The notes below the pieces were generated by a model. The model was not told the origin of the DNA. It worked only from the letters and a program-made list of their open reading frames with translations, and did not search any database. The translations under genes were made by a program, and so were the position numbers. Positions 39,966 through 51,702 of a stretch of DNA of 64,000 bases are shown here, piece after piece. Position 1 is the stretch's first letter. Every line of letters begins with the position of its first letter. The DNA is from Ascaphus truei (Eukaryota > Chordata > Amphibia > Anura > Ascaphidae): the NCBI GenBank assembly GCA_036426205.1, contig CM071568.1, forward strand, positions 217,797,123 through 217,861,122, read 5' to 3'.

Positions 39966-41589
39966 ACAAAGGGAGAAAACGGCAACCACTAATTTTATAT
40001 GTGTACAAAAGTGGCAGTTGCATAATTTAGATATTTAAAACATTTAATTGTGCATTCAAATAAATAAACAAAATAAAACAAAATACACGTTATTACGTTT
40101 ATAAAAGCAACAGTGGATATGAGTACTTTCAAGTGCTTGCAGAGTGGCAGGTTGAATACAATGTTTCACACTGTTTAGCTAAATCCCCAATGATTAGCAC
40201 TCAAGCATATAATATTTGCTTACCAGTGTCACAATATTTCCCTAAAATGTTTTTATACCAGGAGGTATTGTTACCCTCTGGTTTGCTTATTCAAACAGCA
40301 TACAGTACTCTCCTCAATAATTGTTTGTAAAGGTGCTTAACCATTCCAGTTCATAGGGATCATTAGCTGTCTCAATTAAAATGTCAGGGATAGATGCAGG
40401 TACGGTATTCAGGTGATTCTGGAAATGTATGATTACATTGTGGAACATCGAAGGTTTTGATCTAATAGGTCCTGGTAGGAGTTTCTGGACAAGGATCCTA
40501 CTCTGCAGTATCTTAAAGAATTGATTTCCATATTAATACCAGGCCTAAATAATCAGGTAATCATACAGAATTAATATGACTTCATGCTTGTCAAAAACAC
40601 AAAGATAGCGACTATTTACAGCTTACCCAAAATCTCATAAAAACAAAATCCCACTTCCTGGATGAAGAATTAACTTCCGGGATTGGTAACTACACTGAAA
40701 ATGCCAGCATGTACAGTATGCAGATCGAATTCTGAAACGCTTTGTGGTATCATTACCTTCATACTTGCATAAAACCAAAGATATTCTTAAAGCAGCTGTC
40801 CAAGCTGCCCTTTCTTTTTTGTTTTTATTTTATTTTTTTCCCTTTAATATGTGCATCAATACAATCCACACAATGATAAGTAATTAGCTAAGTTGCGGGT
40901 CGAGCTGTTCTCTTGTGATTGATCGGCGAAGATTCGGCTCGGGCGTTCACTAAGTGGCTGTCAGTGCAGCAGAAGAAGACCAAAGATACAAAGTTCTGTG
41001 GGGAAGATCATGTGACCAGTCAGTCACTAGATACAATTGGTGCACTGATAGAGAGAGAGAGCAGGGCTCAAAACGGGGAGTGCCAGAGTCTGTTTCAGAA
41101 GGGGAAGGGGATCTGACTTTATAAATTGTTGCTATAGATTACTTACTGTCCAATTACTGTGGTAACCTTTATTGAAGCACCACTTTGCATTTATTAAAAG
41201 ATACCAAAAGGCAACTTATATTTTCTAATATAAATACAAGCTGTGTGGATTGTGTGGGTGCCGCAAGACCATTGCTGCACAGATGTCTGCTTATCTGAGC
41301 ACTCGGACCTTAACGCTCATGTTGCTCAATCCTCAATCAAGAAAGGATCTGAAGAAATTGAGGTCTAGATGATACAGTATGTCTTGCATGTGTTCAAGCA
41401 GTCTGGATTATCTGCCAATTATGATACAAATCTTATGTTAAGTAGAACACAAAGCTGCAAATTCAAACAAAGAATAAAAATAAACTAGTAAGAAAATATA
41501 CATACTGTACTTATGTTTGTAAACTGAATAAATATTTTACCAAATATTTCTACATTATTGCAAAAGGGCTTCCACTTTTTTCACACATA
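39966..41589. other. No gene recognised
   Basis: About 1.6 kb of mostly AT-rich sequence. 40880-41110 is less AT-rich, with a 65-codon frame (40919-41116) of no recognised family. No TIRs or target duplications noticed. Confidence 0.35.
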
Positions 41590-41816
41590 CAGTGGCGGCC
41601 GCCTTTATCCTCCTGCGGCCGCCACCGTGGGATTTTTAAAAACGCGGCGGCGCGCGGCTTTTTTTCGTCAGGTTTCCTGCGCCGCGGCCGCTTTCAATGA
41701 TAAGCGCCATTAGCGCTTATCTGATGATGCGGCCGCCGCGCGGGAAACTCTGAGAAAAACTGAGAAAATCCCCGCATTTATCCGGGTAAGTAGGAGAATA
41801 AAGGCGGCCGCAACAG
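41590..41816. mobile_element. CpG-rich Tc1/mariner-type MITE with five NotI octamers
   Basis: Left end CAGTGGCGGCCGCC and inverted right end CTGTTGCGGCCGCC, followed on both sides by TTTAT-CTCCT, form TIRs of about 24 bp. TA dinucleotides flank it (41588-41589 and 41817-41818). It is 227 bp. GCGGCCGC occurs at 41595, 41615, 41684, 41729 and 41804. Ends in CAGT and TA duplication suit Tc1/mariner. Confidence 0.75.
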
Positions 41817-42114
41817 TAGCAATATTTACAATACATTGATAATTTTGGTACAAAACAATTTCTGCAAAGTCTCAAATAAGTTAACAAAGTCACGTGTAAA
41901 ACGTGTCACCAAGTAATGTTTTCTACCAAAAGATTACAAATAGTTTTGGGCCATATTTAGTGACATATGCGTTCTCAAACACCTTATGGCCTATTCATTA
42001 GGAATGGAGGGGTCAGTGTTAGCACTGTTTAGTACATCTGGTCCTTGATCCTTCATCTTTCAAGAGGTAATTCTTCATTGAGAAGTGGATGGACATACAT
42101 GGAAAATTATTTTT

Positions 42115-42892
42115 ATTAAAAAGTTTGTGAACCGCAATGATATTTACAGAAATTCCATAGGTTTTCCATTATAACCTTCTTTAATCAAAACCAGTCTTTT
42201 CTTAAATATCCAGTAGGGTTTATATTATCCAAATCCATGTCATTTGAAACAAAATGATATATGAATTAGACAAACAATGAGTAATTAAGAGTCAGTGTAT
42301 GTGCAAAAGAAGTGAAACCCTGGTTTTATCAGCGATAGAAAAGGGAATAATTAGAATCAGGTGTTTAAATCGATCTTCAGGGGTGAGTTTGAAAGGCCCC
42401 ATCCTATATGAATATAAGAAACTGTGTGAGTTTGGTCTTCACCATGCAGGTGTGTGGAAACACGTCATGCCACGATCGATACAAATCTCTGAGGATCTCA
42501 GAAAAGCAGTTATTGGTGCTCATCACTCTATAAAGAGTTACAAAATCATTTCTAAGCATTTGGGGCTCCACCAATCCACTGACAGACAGATGGAAAAAGT
42601 CCATGACAACAGTTACTCTACACAGAAGCGGCCATCCTACCAAAATCTCTCCAAGAGCTAACTGTCAAATCATCCAAGAAGTCACAAAGAACCCCAGACT
42701 AGCATCCAGGGATCTGCAGGCCACTGTGAATCAATTGTGGATAAATAAATGTTGAAAAAGTATCCAGGTTTTGTGTAATTTGTTTGATCAGGTTATCTTT
42801 ATCTATTATTAGGACAGATTAAGATCGAATATCATTCTAGGTTTGAAATATGTAAAAATCCTAAGGGGTTCACAAACTTTTACTCGTCACTG
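42115..42892 (+). mobile_element. Degenerate Tc1-like transposon
   Basis: The right end reads, inverted, CAGTGACGAGTAAAAGTTTG followed by TGAACCCC, with TA next to it (42893-42894). A left counterpart AAAGTTTGTGAACC is at 42118-42131. The transposase remnant lies between. The element is about 780 bp, about half the usual 1.6 kb, and lacks the catalytic part. Confidence 0.8.
42440..42760 (+). pseudogene. Tc1 transposase N-terminal (paired-like DNA-binding) remnant
   Basis: QISEDLRKAVIGAHHSIKSY, then KIISKHLGLHQSTDRQMEKV, correspond to the first helix-turn-helix of Tc1 transposases. After a frame change, GHPTKISPRANCQII and QEVTKNPRLASRDLQATV give the second. These domains bind the inverted repeats. 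The DDE catalytic domain is deleted, so the product could not transpose. Confidence 0.8.
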
Positions 42893-42894
42893 TA

Positions 42895-44099
42895 TTTTCC
42901 TGGGAAGTTGTGGTAATTTAAAACAGAAATATTCAAATGCTTTGAAAGAAGTTAGATAGATAGAAACAAAGAATACATTTACATTGGACATATACTGGAC
43001 TAGTATTAATTAGGTGCATTCTTGACTCAAGGTCAATAATCTAGCTGTCCTGTCTGTTACTGCTACTGCTACTTTAGCATACAAAATGAGGTGACCCTGA
43101 TTGAAATATTTTTTTTGTGCTATTTTTAATTACTCCTTACACTCGTGCTCTTCCTAAGGGATAAAACAGTCAAACGTTTAGCAGTTATACAGTACTAGAA
43201 AGGAATTGAGACATACCAACCTCTGTGAGCCAAATATTACCTAAATCAAACCTGCCATGTCCAAGTTTACACAAAATAATTTCTAGCCAAAAAATTTTTG
43301 TTAAATGACTCTGTCCCTTTTATAAATCATGCCTCACATCAACTCCTAGCAAATCAACTAAGCAGCATGGAGCACAACAGTGGGTCAAATTTAAGCAGGT
43401 GAGATTAATGAGTTTTGCAAGAACCAGACACACTGAAAGCTCAACATACTGTAAAGCTTTGACTTATGTGTAGAAAATAGAAAATTGAAGTTTGATTAGA
43501 AGTGGCCAAACCTTTCGCATGAGGTTGCAAACCATGCAAATTGGCCATTTTTTATTTTTGTTTCATCGAAAAAAGCTGTGGCTCAGTCAGGGTTAGCAGA
43601 CAATTGCCACGCATTAAGTCAATGTTTATTTCAATTTAATTTGATATGCTTAGTTGTGAAATTCTTGAAAATCGATAAATTTGCTTGCAAAATTCTTTCA
43701 AATCTTTAGCTTCATGTAATGCCGAGTCTCACACTATATACAGGGCATGCTCATCTTTTTTGCACACTGTCTGGCAATATTTTGCTAAAGATTACTAATC
43801 TGCTGACATTATTAGACCTTTGAAGCTTGATGAACCATTTAGGACAGAATCGAATTTGGGAGGAAAAGTGCTTAAAATGTTGTGAATGCATTATGGACAG
43901 TTTCCCACATCCCTAAGTATGATGCCTTTTGTTCTTATTTTGTTGTCTTGTATTGATAATTTAACCAAAATAAGTGCCACAGAATTTTCTCCATATGTAT
44001 AATAAGGGTTAACACTTTGGGGGTGATGTATCTTATCTACAAAACTGGGGCCATACTAAAGCAAATAAACTGCACCATACTAATTAAAGCCAATGCCAG
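42895..44099. other. No gene recognised
   Basis: About 1.2 kb of AT-rich, unique-looking sequence without recognised features. Confidence 0.3.
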
Positions 44100-44252
44100 A
44101 CAGGCAGACAGCGCCTGTACGGGACTGTATCATAGAATAACCCACATAGAAGGACCCACATACAATAAACCACACACTTAGTGAAAAGATAACAGTTTTA
44201 ATGCATGAACTTCTATAAAATATATATAAATATATCACCAGGTCTAGCATGA

Positions 44253-44285
<33 letters not shown>

Positions 44286-45000
44286 ACCGTCAGTAATACA
44301 GTCCCACACATAAGGGCCCTCAGGCACCTAACCACCTTGGTGTCCCTGAGTAAGTAGTCCCATCCAAAAGTGTTTAGGTCAGCGCTGTCCACTAGAACAG
44401 TTTGTGTGCACATGAGGAGTTGGGTACCTGCCGGGTGATGCCACACCCGGGCACGCTGTAGAAGATTGAATCCTATCTAGCTGTGGCCTAACAGGGGGTA
44501 TCTGGCCTAGTGTAGGCACCACAGACACATGCACACACAACCTACCCCTTCCTTATCCCAGCTCCGACTGCTGGCGTGGTTTCAGCGTGCAAAATGTATC
44601 TCTTTTACTTCAGGGCATCCTAGCAGCCCTATTGGCTAGATTCCCCATGTGGTGCTGCAGCCCCTGTGCATTATGGGGCTTGTAGTCCCCGCGGAGCTTT
44701 TCAAGAGTAATGGCCACCGCTATCACCTGACTGCGCATGCACGATCCTTCTATGGTCGCTGGGTGCCCTGCTGTGCATGCGTGAGCCCTCCCGTCATGGC
44801 GGCGCCCTGCAGCAGCTCTCGCCGTGAGTCACCGGCGACCCGCTCGTCCGGCAACAACCTCCTACAGTCACTGGAGGCACGCACAACCCGCACCGACACC
44901 TCGCACCCCCGCAATGCTCCCTGCACCTGCCGGATGCACCCGTCAGACACCATTGCATCAGGTAAAGGGCTTACAGGGGACCAGGGGGATCCGGGTTATA
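44100..45000 (-). mobile_element. LTR of the second minus-strand gypsy copy
   Basis: This aligns with the outer LTR parts at 6250-6307 and 11882-12816, sharing 'ctgccgggtg-tgccacacccggg', 'cctagtg' and 'cttgtagtccccgcggag'. It includes a TA run (44256-44283). Plus-strand right end GGTTATA is followed by the polypurine tract complement 'ctctccccctgtg'. The left part seems truncated relative to the first copy. Confidence 0.75.
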
Positions 45001-46405
45001 CTCTCCCCCTGTGAAAACCCCAACGTGCTCGTTTGGGAACGTGTAATATAACAATATAATTTACACAATAAAAATGCATGGCACTCTGTACAATCTTAAC
45101 ACATACTACAACTATTTACATAAGTTTGTACATTTCCATAAACATTACTATAATGGATTTAACTTTGCTACGAGCCCACTGCCGAGCCTCATAATGGGTG
45201 CCCCAATTTGGTCATAGGTCACCCGAGTTGGAGGATGCTTAACTCTCTGGCTCCGCCTGAGCGGCTTTTCAGCAACTCCCTCTGGGGAGTAGTACACAGT
45301 CCTGAGGCTCAGCCTCTCCCATTGAGTGTGTAAATGTCCCTGAATAGATGTTGCAGAAAGAAGCACAGGCTTCTAGGATTCAAAGGTTGGCTCATTGGAG
45401 CCACCCAAGTAGGCATTGGTCATCAGGGCCCTTTACCTGTAGCTCCTCCAGGAGGTGCTCCATGACTTTGGGGTCCCATTTGAGAGGGTCCCTCCATAGG
45501 ATCCTCTACGGTCTCGTTGACGGTTTCTTCACCAACGGTGTGGTCTTAGGTGGATGAGCTTGTTCCAGCTCACCGTCTGGTGGTGTAGCCAGTATTTTGG
45601 GTTCGTCGTCCCCCACTTGCGGGATGGGGAGAAGATGGTTCCGGTGCCAGACCTTTGCCCGGCCGTCTTTTATGCTGTAGACCGGGAGGCCCGGCATCTG
45701 CGACTCAACCTCAAGCACATTGTTACGCCAACGGTCGGCTAATTTATGTTTCCCAGGAATGCCGAGGTTGCGGAGAAGCACGGCGTCTCCAGGACGGATT
45801 TCCCGGTGTCTCACCTTGTGGTTTTAACACCTCTTGTTGTTCCCGTTGAGTTGGGCGACCGACTTCTAAGCTTGATGATAAGACTGTTGCAGGTTTTCCT
45901 GAAGCCTTTGCACATATTTGAAATGCGTGGCGTTGTGTGTCTCGTCTGTTGACACTCGCAGATGTACATCCACAGGCAGCGTGGCTTCTCATCCAAACAT
46001 AAGAAAGTATGGGGAAAATCCTGTGGAGTCATGTCGGGTACAGTTGTACGCATGTACCAAGGTTTCCACATATCGGCTCCACTCTGTCTTCTGAGTGCCT
46101 TTCAAGGTGCCAAGCATGTCCAGCAACTTCCTGTTGAATCGCTCCGGCAGAGCGTCACTCTCCAGATGGTACTGAGTTGTCCGGGACTTGGTAATGTCCA
46201 GGATTTTGAGTAGCTCCCGGATCAGTTTGCTTTCAAAATCCCTGCCTTAGTCAGAATGAAGGCGGTTGGACTGGCCATAATGCACAAAGTACCTTTCCCA
46301 CAGTATCTTTGCCACCGTGATGGCCTTCTGGTCTTTGGTTGGAAGGCTTGTGCATATCGCATGTAATGGTCTGTGATGACAAGCACATTACGGATACCTC
46401 GGGTA

Positions 46406-46840
46406 TCAGGCTCTTCTATGACAGCGGCACATGACTCTCATCCCTGGTCCTGGGATCTCCTCCCAGGGGCCATTGTCTGGACTGGTGTTCGGTCCTGGTC
46501 TAAAGGATAGAGCATCCTTTCTGATAGTTAGGGCCCCCGGTTTATATTTCAGCGTGAATGTGTAGTTTGACAGCGCCGCCAGCCATTGGTGGCTGGTAGC
46601 ATCCAGTTTGGTGGATGTTAGATGTATGAACGGATTATTATCCGTCCTCACTTCGAAAGTTACCCCGTACAAGTAGTCATGGAGCTTGTCTACAATGGCC
46701 CATCTGAGGGAAAGAAACTCCAACTTGGATACCAGATAACTTTGCTCGCTAGGAGTCAAACTGCGGCTGATGGAGACTACTGGTCGGAGCCCCCAGTTGT
46801 TTCTGGTGTAAGACTGCACCGAAGTCGTTAAGACTCGCAT
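46406..46840 (-). pseudogene. RNase H of the second gypsy copy
   Basis: RSLTPSEQSYLVSKLEFLSL and RWAIVDKLHDYLYGV, then RTDNNPFIHLTSTKLDA and YKPGALTIRKDALSFRPG match the RNase H of the first copy. Here the TDNNP motif is canonical, unlike TENNP in the first copy. The catalytic HVDA part lies just upstream in another frame (near 46840-46870). Confidence 0.8.
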
Positions 46841-46898
46841 CTACATGGAGGACGTAGGGCTGTTCTGGGTCGGCATATGTGAGAACAGGTGCCTTGGT

Positions 46899-47425
46899 TT
46901 AGCTCTTCTTCAGGCCCAGGAAGGCCCGTTCGCAGTCAGCCGTCCACTTATCATCAAATGGTTGTCTAGCAGAGGTGGCCTTCTGCCCTGTGTCCTCGGG
47001 GTATTTTTGTAGGAGGTTGTTGAGGAGTTTGGCTTTACTTGAATACCCCTCCACGAATTTGCGATAGTAATCGCAGAAGCTAAGGAAAGAGCGTAGTTCC
47101 ATGACGTTCTCAGGTCGCGGCCAATTCACCACTGCCTCCACTTTGGCCGGATCAGTGGCGATCCCATCGGCAGATATAATATGTCCCACGTTAGTTACTG
47201 AGGTGTGACAGAACCGACACTTACTGTATACAGGGATAATTTCAGGCCTTCTTGACCCAGACAATCCAGCACCTTTAGCAGCCGCACTTCATGTTCCTCT
47301 AAGGTCTTACCGAAGACAATTATATCATCAGGTACACCAAGCATTCCCGAGGATTCATGTCACCAATGGTTTTCTCCATTAGACTTTGGAAGGTTGCGGC
47401 AGCTCTACAAAAACCTTGGGGCATA
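46899..47425 (-). pseudogene. RT fragment and connection region of the second gypsy copy
   Basis: NVGHIISADGIATDPAKVEA and WPRPENVMELRSFLSFCDYY read well on the minus strand in the 121-codon frame 47264-46899. Upstream (47280-47425) the 'IIVFGKT' region after YLDD can still be traced but is frameshifted. The RT catalytic box itself is at the broken end. Confidence 0.75.
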
Positions 47426-48544
47426 TATATATTGTAGTAGGATTTTGGTTTTGAGCTTACTAAGACTGTGTAGTCCACCTAAGAAGGATTCAGATTCTAG
47501 TGAAAATGCAGGGTTATTTTTTTTTTCCTTTAATGCCAGTGATACATTGTGTCATTCAGATAATGGTTGCATGAACTCTAAGCATCTTGTTGAATGCAAA
47601 AATATAAAAACCCCAGTATACTTGGAGAATAAAGAGATCAATATCTGAAAATAGTGATAGTGATTCTAAAAATAATTAATCCCTAAAAATAGAAAAATAA
47701 GTAATGAAAAAATAAATACAATATGCTAGCATATTAGATTAGTACTCATTCAGTGCTTGAAAGCATAACAAATATATGTGAATCACATATATTTAAAAAA
47801 AAAAATAAACATACTGTATAGTTCGGGCACCCAATACTTAGGCTTATAACTGGGAAAGCAAGTGGTCCCCGAGGCTGAAATTAATGTGGTTCAGCTACGG
47901 AGACCCCTGCTTCAATACTCTGTTACTAAACTCAAATACAAACAATGTGATCGCCTGTAACAACTGTACAGAGAGAAGCAGCTCTCTCTGTGCAGTTTTC
48001 TCTGTGCAGCTCTAACAGACTGCAGGTTGATCACACAGACAGCGCTTAGGAAAAGGCGGAGATACAGACACTACTATCCCGAGCGGTATTGGCATTTTCT
48101 TACCTCACTGATTCTGACTTGCGATAACTCTTTCTGAATACTGTGATAACACAAATTTCAAACCGTGAGGTAGGGTCATGCCAAACCGTTCGTTTTGGCA
48201 GGGATAACATCGAAGCTTCTAGAATAGGCCCCAAAGTCTCCATCTTTGTTGTTGACACTAAATTAAGTAAAATTACAGCAGAACGGAATTTCTCTACAAA
48301 ATAGCATGATTGCTAATACAATAGATATCTTTAAAAAAAAAGAAGGTTAGAACTCTTTTTAGAAAGGAATAATTGTATACTGGGATATATAAGTAAACCT
48401 GGAAGGATGTTGATCCAGGAAGAAATCTTATTACCAGTACTGGTGTAAGGAAGGAATGTATTTTCACGCTTATGAGACATCATTGGATAATGATTAATTG
48501 GGTTTTTTTGTTTGCCCTCTCCTGGATCAATATACTGTAACTAC
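47426..48544. other. No gene recognised
   Basis: About 1.1 kb of AT-rich sequence. An 84-codon frame spans 47394-47648 but resembles no family. Confidence 0.3.
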
Positions 48545-49378
48545 GATTATAGGCTAAAGCAGTAAAATTCAGGAGATTATTGAAATCCCTGCTCTCTGAT
48601 TGGTTAAAATTCCGGGCATTATCCAATCAGTAATGGCCTAAAATTTTTGGCAGCTTGCCAAGTTTTTCAGCCAATCAGCTTTCAGGTTTCATTCACAAAT
48701 GTGCACTTAGACAGGGGAGGTGATTGGACAGGACACACCAGCAAGGCACTGACTCTTCCCCCACCCTGTCTGCAGAGAGCTCTGCACAGGAGAGTGCGGG
48801 GAAAGGTTTGTTTGTCTGCTGAGTGTGTTTTGTGGGTGTAAAGGGGGTCAGCAGAGTGTTTTATTAGTCTGTGTGTCTTCTGTTGGTGTGTGTTTGTGGG
48901 TGTAGAGGGGGCAGCAGAGTCTTGTTGGTGTGTTTCTGCTGTGTGTGTTTTGTTGGTGTATAGGGGGAGCTGCAGTGTGTGTGTGTCTTCAGTGTGTGTT
49001 TTGTGATTGGAGGAGGGTGCAGTCTGTTTTGTTGGTGTGTGTGTCTGCAGTGTGTTTTGTGGGTGTAGAGGGGGCTTCTGTGTTTTGTGAGTGTAGAGGG
49101 TAGAGGAGGTCTGCAGTGTGTTTTGTGGGTGTAGAGGAGGGGGGCTGCACATTCTGTAGACGGTACTGCAGAGTGTGTTTGTGTATAGAGGGGGGACTGC
49201 AGTGTGTGTGTGTGTATAGAGGGGGCTGTGTATATGTACAATTTTTTTTAATAAACTTACAGTGAAGGCATAAGAATGTAGACAATCATGCTGATAAAAA
49301 TCAATATGACTACAAAATTTTATATTTTTTATGAAAAATTAAAAAAATTAAAACAAAAGTCTACATTTAGCCTATAAT
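48545..49378. mobile_element. Probable DNA element with ATTATAGGCTAAA ends, containing a VNTR
   Basis: ATTATAGGCTAAA at 48545 and its inverse (TTTAGCCTATAAT) near 49363-49375 suggest terminal inverted repeats. Between them lies a T-rich flank, two 'ccaatcag' motifs and the VNTR. No transposase. Confidence 0.4.
48790..49235 (+). repeat. Minisatellite, units around GTGTGTTTTGTGGGTGTAGA
   Basis: About ten irregular units of 25-50 bp share 'gtgtgttttg(t/g)gggtgtagagggg(g)ctgcag'-like segments with variable GT and GGGG runs. Minus-strand frames here (Thr/Pro/His-rich) are artefacts. Confidence 0.9.
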
Positions 49379-49444
49379 AGTAATAATCCCCTCGGAACAG
49401 GGCATTACTGGCCAGTAATGCCCTGTTCTTCGGGGATTATTACT
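49379..49444. repeat. 66-bp near-perfect palindrome
   Basis: The arms share 'gtaataatcccc' and 'gaacagggcattactgg' with a 4-base mismatch block between them, and there is no spacer at the centre (CTGGCCAG). It directly follows the putative element end at 49378. Confidence 0.9.
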
Positions 49445-49583
49445 TAAATATAGAATAAGTATCTGTCGTCTAAATGTAACATTTGATCTGCGCTTGTGCT
49501 TTCAGGGGTTTGTATGATAGATGTTAACAGCTTCACCTCTTTGCTGCTGCTGTGTGTGGGAGCCTTCACAGCTCCCACAAGAG

Positions 49584-50032
49584 AGCACAGAGCGCACCAG
49601 AGGTAAGCATGTAGTGTATTACAACAGAAAACAAATGGTAAATGTAGACTTGCATAAGGCTTGATGAAGCACGCACATGTGTGAAACGTGTAGTGGTTTA
49701 GGAATTTAGTTGATGAGTTCTGTAATTTGCCGCAACACTGAGGTTGAATACAACGGAGGCATGCAGGCAGGCAGCTAAGTCTGGCTTCTACAAACGGGAG
49801 ACGTGAACCCGGAAGTAAGAGATCATTGCCGACATACAGCTGATCCAAAGTCGCGGGACAAGCAGTCGGAAGCCGGTCCTGCTCTCAGCGTCTCAACCAA
49901 CAAGTGAACTGGCATTACGGATGTTTTTTATATTAACCCACTGAACTACACATTTCTGAATTGTAAGTCTACATTTACCATTTGTTTTCTGTTGCAATAA
50001 ACTAAATGCTTAGCTCTGGTGCGCTCTGTGCT
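49584..50032. mobile_element. 449-bp MITE with about 68-bp inverted ends
   Basis: Left arm 49584-49651 and right arm 49965-50032 are inverse complements, including 'gcacagagcgcaccagag' and 'acagaaaacaaatggtaaat'. The interior carries hammerhead-like motif d. A poly-T run (50034-50054) follows the right end. Confidence 0.85.
49655..49700 (+). ncRNA. Hammerhead-ribozyme-like motif, copy d
   Basis: Core TTGATGA (49661-49667); extra A; stem II GCAC (49669-49672) with GTGT (49679-49682); GAAA (49683-49686); CGTGTA with GTA as cleavage-triplet candidate. Position 3 is T opposite G8 (wobble). Stem I is poor here, so activity is unlikely even though the other parts are conserved. Confidence 0.4.
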
Positions 50033-50054
50033 TGTTTTTTTTTTTTTTTTTTTA

Positions 50055-50850
50055 CTTAATTTTTTTTATTCAGTTTAGACAGCAAAAGGACAATACAACA
50101 TTATCTTGAGTACAGATTACAGAATGTATAAATCAAATACAGTGGTTCACTGAAACCTATACAAATAGAATGCTTATACTGTAGCATGTATCTGACGTAC
50201 TTCCTTTCTTATTGGTTAGTAAGGTCAAAAACTTAAGTTTTATCCACCCATCTGTATACATGACCTGATGTGCTTGTTTTTCTTAAATTTAACATATTTT
50301 GAACTCAATGGACATATGTCTTTTTTCAACTTCATCATCTTTATGTACTGTAACTTTTAAAATTCTGTTTGCTCTTATTGTGTCCTACAACTTATTCGTG
50401 GGCAGAATTACAGTATATCAGATGCAGCTAGTGAAAGCAAGGTACAGATGTAGATGAAGCACAGCAAAAGGAAATCCAAAAAGGAAAAATGGGGGCACTC
50501 CATCATTTATTGGACCATCATTATGGAACTTTAATGTCTTTATCCTTTTCATATGGAACTGGTTACAATTATTGAGCACCACCGTTACCTTGTTTTCGTA
50601 GCTAGTGAAAGGCATTTCTCACTTCTCAGCACTTGCTTTCAGGAACCTTTTGACACCTCCAGCCATAAAACACATCCACACCGGGGGAAGGACCAGCACA
50701 GATAACATTCCAATAGACACTGTTTATAGTATAGCTTTTGCTTGCTTCATTCATTGTAACATCGCCGGAAGAAGAGATCAGTGTATCTCGAAAGCTCGCA
50801 CAAATAAAAGCATTTCGTTAGCCACAGAACGGTATCATCTATTTATTTTT
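50055..50850. other. No gene recognised; repeat-like tail before a TA tract
   Basis: The final 90 bp, with 'tctcgaaagctcgcacaaat' and 'aaaagcatttcgttagccac', have the look of a retroposon 3' end feeding into a T-rich tail and then TA. No coding region. Confidence 0.4.
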
Positions 50851-50914
50851 TTATTATATATATATATATATATATATGTATATAGATATATATGTATATA
50901 TATGTATATATATA

Positions 50915-50955
<41 letters not shown>
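50851..50955. repeat. (TA)n tract with TATG interruptions
   Basis: About 100 bp of TA with regular 'tatgtatatatg' interruptions. Frames in it are artefacts. Confidence 0.95.
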
Positions 50956-50956
<1 letters not shown>

Positions 50957-51564
50957 AATATACAGGTACATGATCCATGTCAGGAACACAGTTCAACATT
51001 TTTACATACGTTTTTCCTCTTTATTCCAGTTAGGTCATTTATTATGAGCACATGGCTATTATACACACCAAAAATGGTATCGGACTCTTCACTGGAAAAA
51101 TTCCCATTGCATTGTAGGGAATGATTTTGGACTGTTTTGTAGCAAGAAGTATTTTTATCAAAGGCCTCAATGTTTTAATGTTGTGCTATCATTGATCAGT
51201 TTCATACACAGTACTGTTAAACATATATTTTCTTCATGCAGACCCATGTTGCCTTGAAAGTTTGTGTCTTGGGTAGCTAGGCACCTAATCCAGCACTAGT
51301 ATCATGTTAATACAATTAGGTAATTGTTTCTATTTTTGATTTATATAGAGCAATGTTGGAATGCAGCCAATAGCAATGAGAATGTGTGTGTATTAAAAGC
51401 ACTTAGGAACTACATGTGGCGAATGAATGTGATCATGTCTGTATAATACACATATATGTACAGTAAATGTAGTCATGTATTCATATATATAAAGTAATAT
51501 TCTAATAAATAGTGTATAGAGTTACACTAACATTGAGTGTAGGTATTTGCATTGGAAACAAATC

Positions 51565-51567
<3 letters not shown>
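50956..51567. other. No gene recognised
   Basis: About 600 bp, AT-rich, without recognised features. Confidence 0.3.
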
Positions 51568-51613
<46 letters not shown>

Positions 51614-51702
51614 CAGAGACAGAGAGAGAGACAGAGAGAGAGACAGAGAGAGAGACAGAGAGAGAGACAGAGAGAGAGACAGAGAGAGAGACAGAGAGAG
51701 AC
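51568..51702 (+). repeat. (GA)n / (GAGAGACA)n microsatellite
   Basis: A pure GA run becomes a regular 'gagagagacagagag' array of period about 14-16 bp. Frames on both strands are artefacts. Confidence 0.95.

Larger units (their letters stand above)
45001..47425 (-). mobile_element. Internal region of the second gypsy copy, internally deleted
   Basis: Related along its length to 12817-17100. From the left (3' end of the element): untranslated part, integrase C-terminus (45506-46070, GLPVYSIKDGRAKVWHRN), part of the integrase core (about 46075-46410), then directly RNase H. The integrase zinc-finger part and the beginning of the core are missing at 46410. The element ends abruptly near 47425 inside RT. 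Many stops and frameshifts. Confidence 0.8.

Noticed and set aside
42299..42661. Intact 120-codon gene
   Set aside because: Only the second half is Tc1 transposase, frameshifted, without the catalytic domain.
48790..49235. Spaced repeats as a CRISPR array
   Set aside because: Units vary in length and sequence without unique spacers; it is a minisatellite in eukaryotic DNA.
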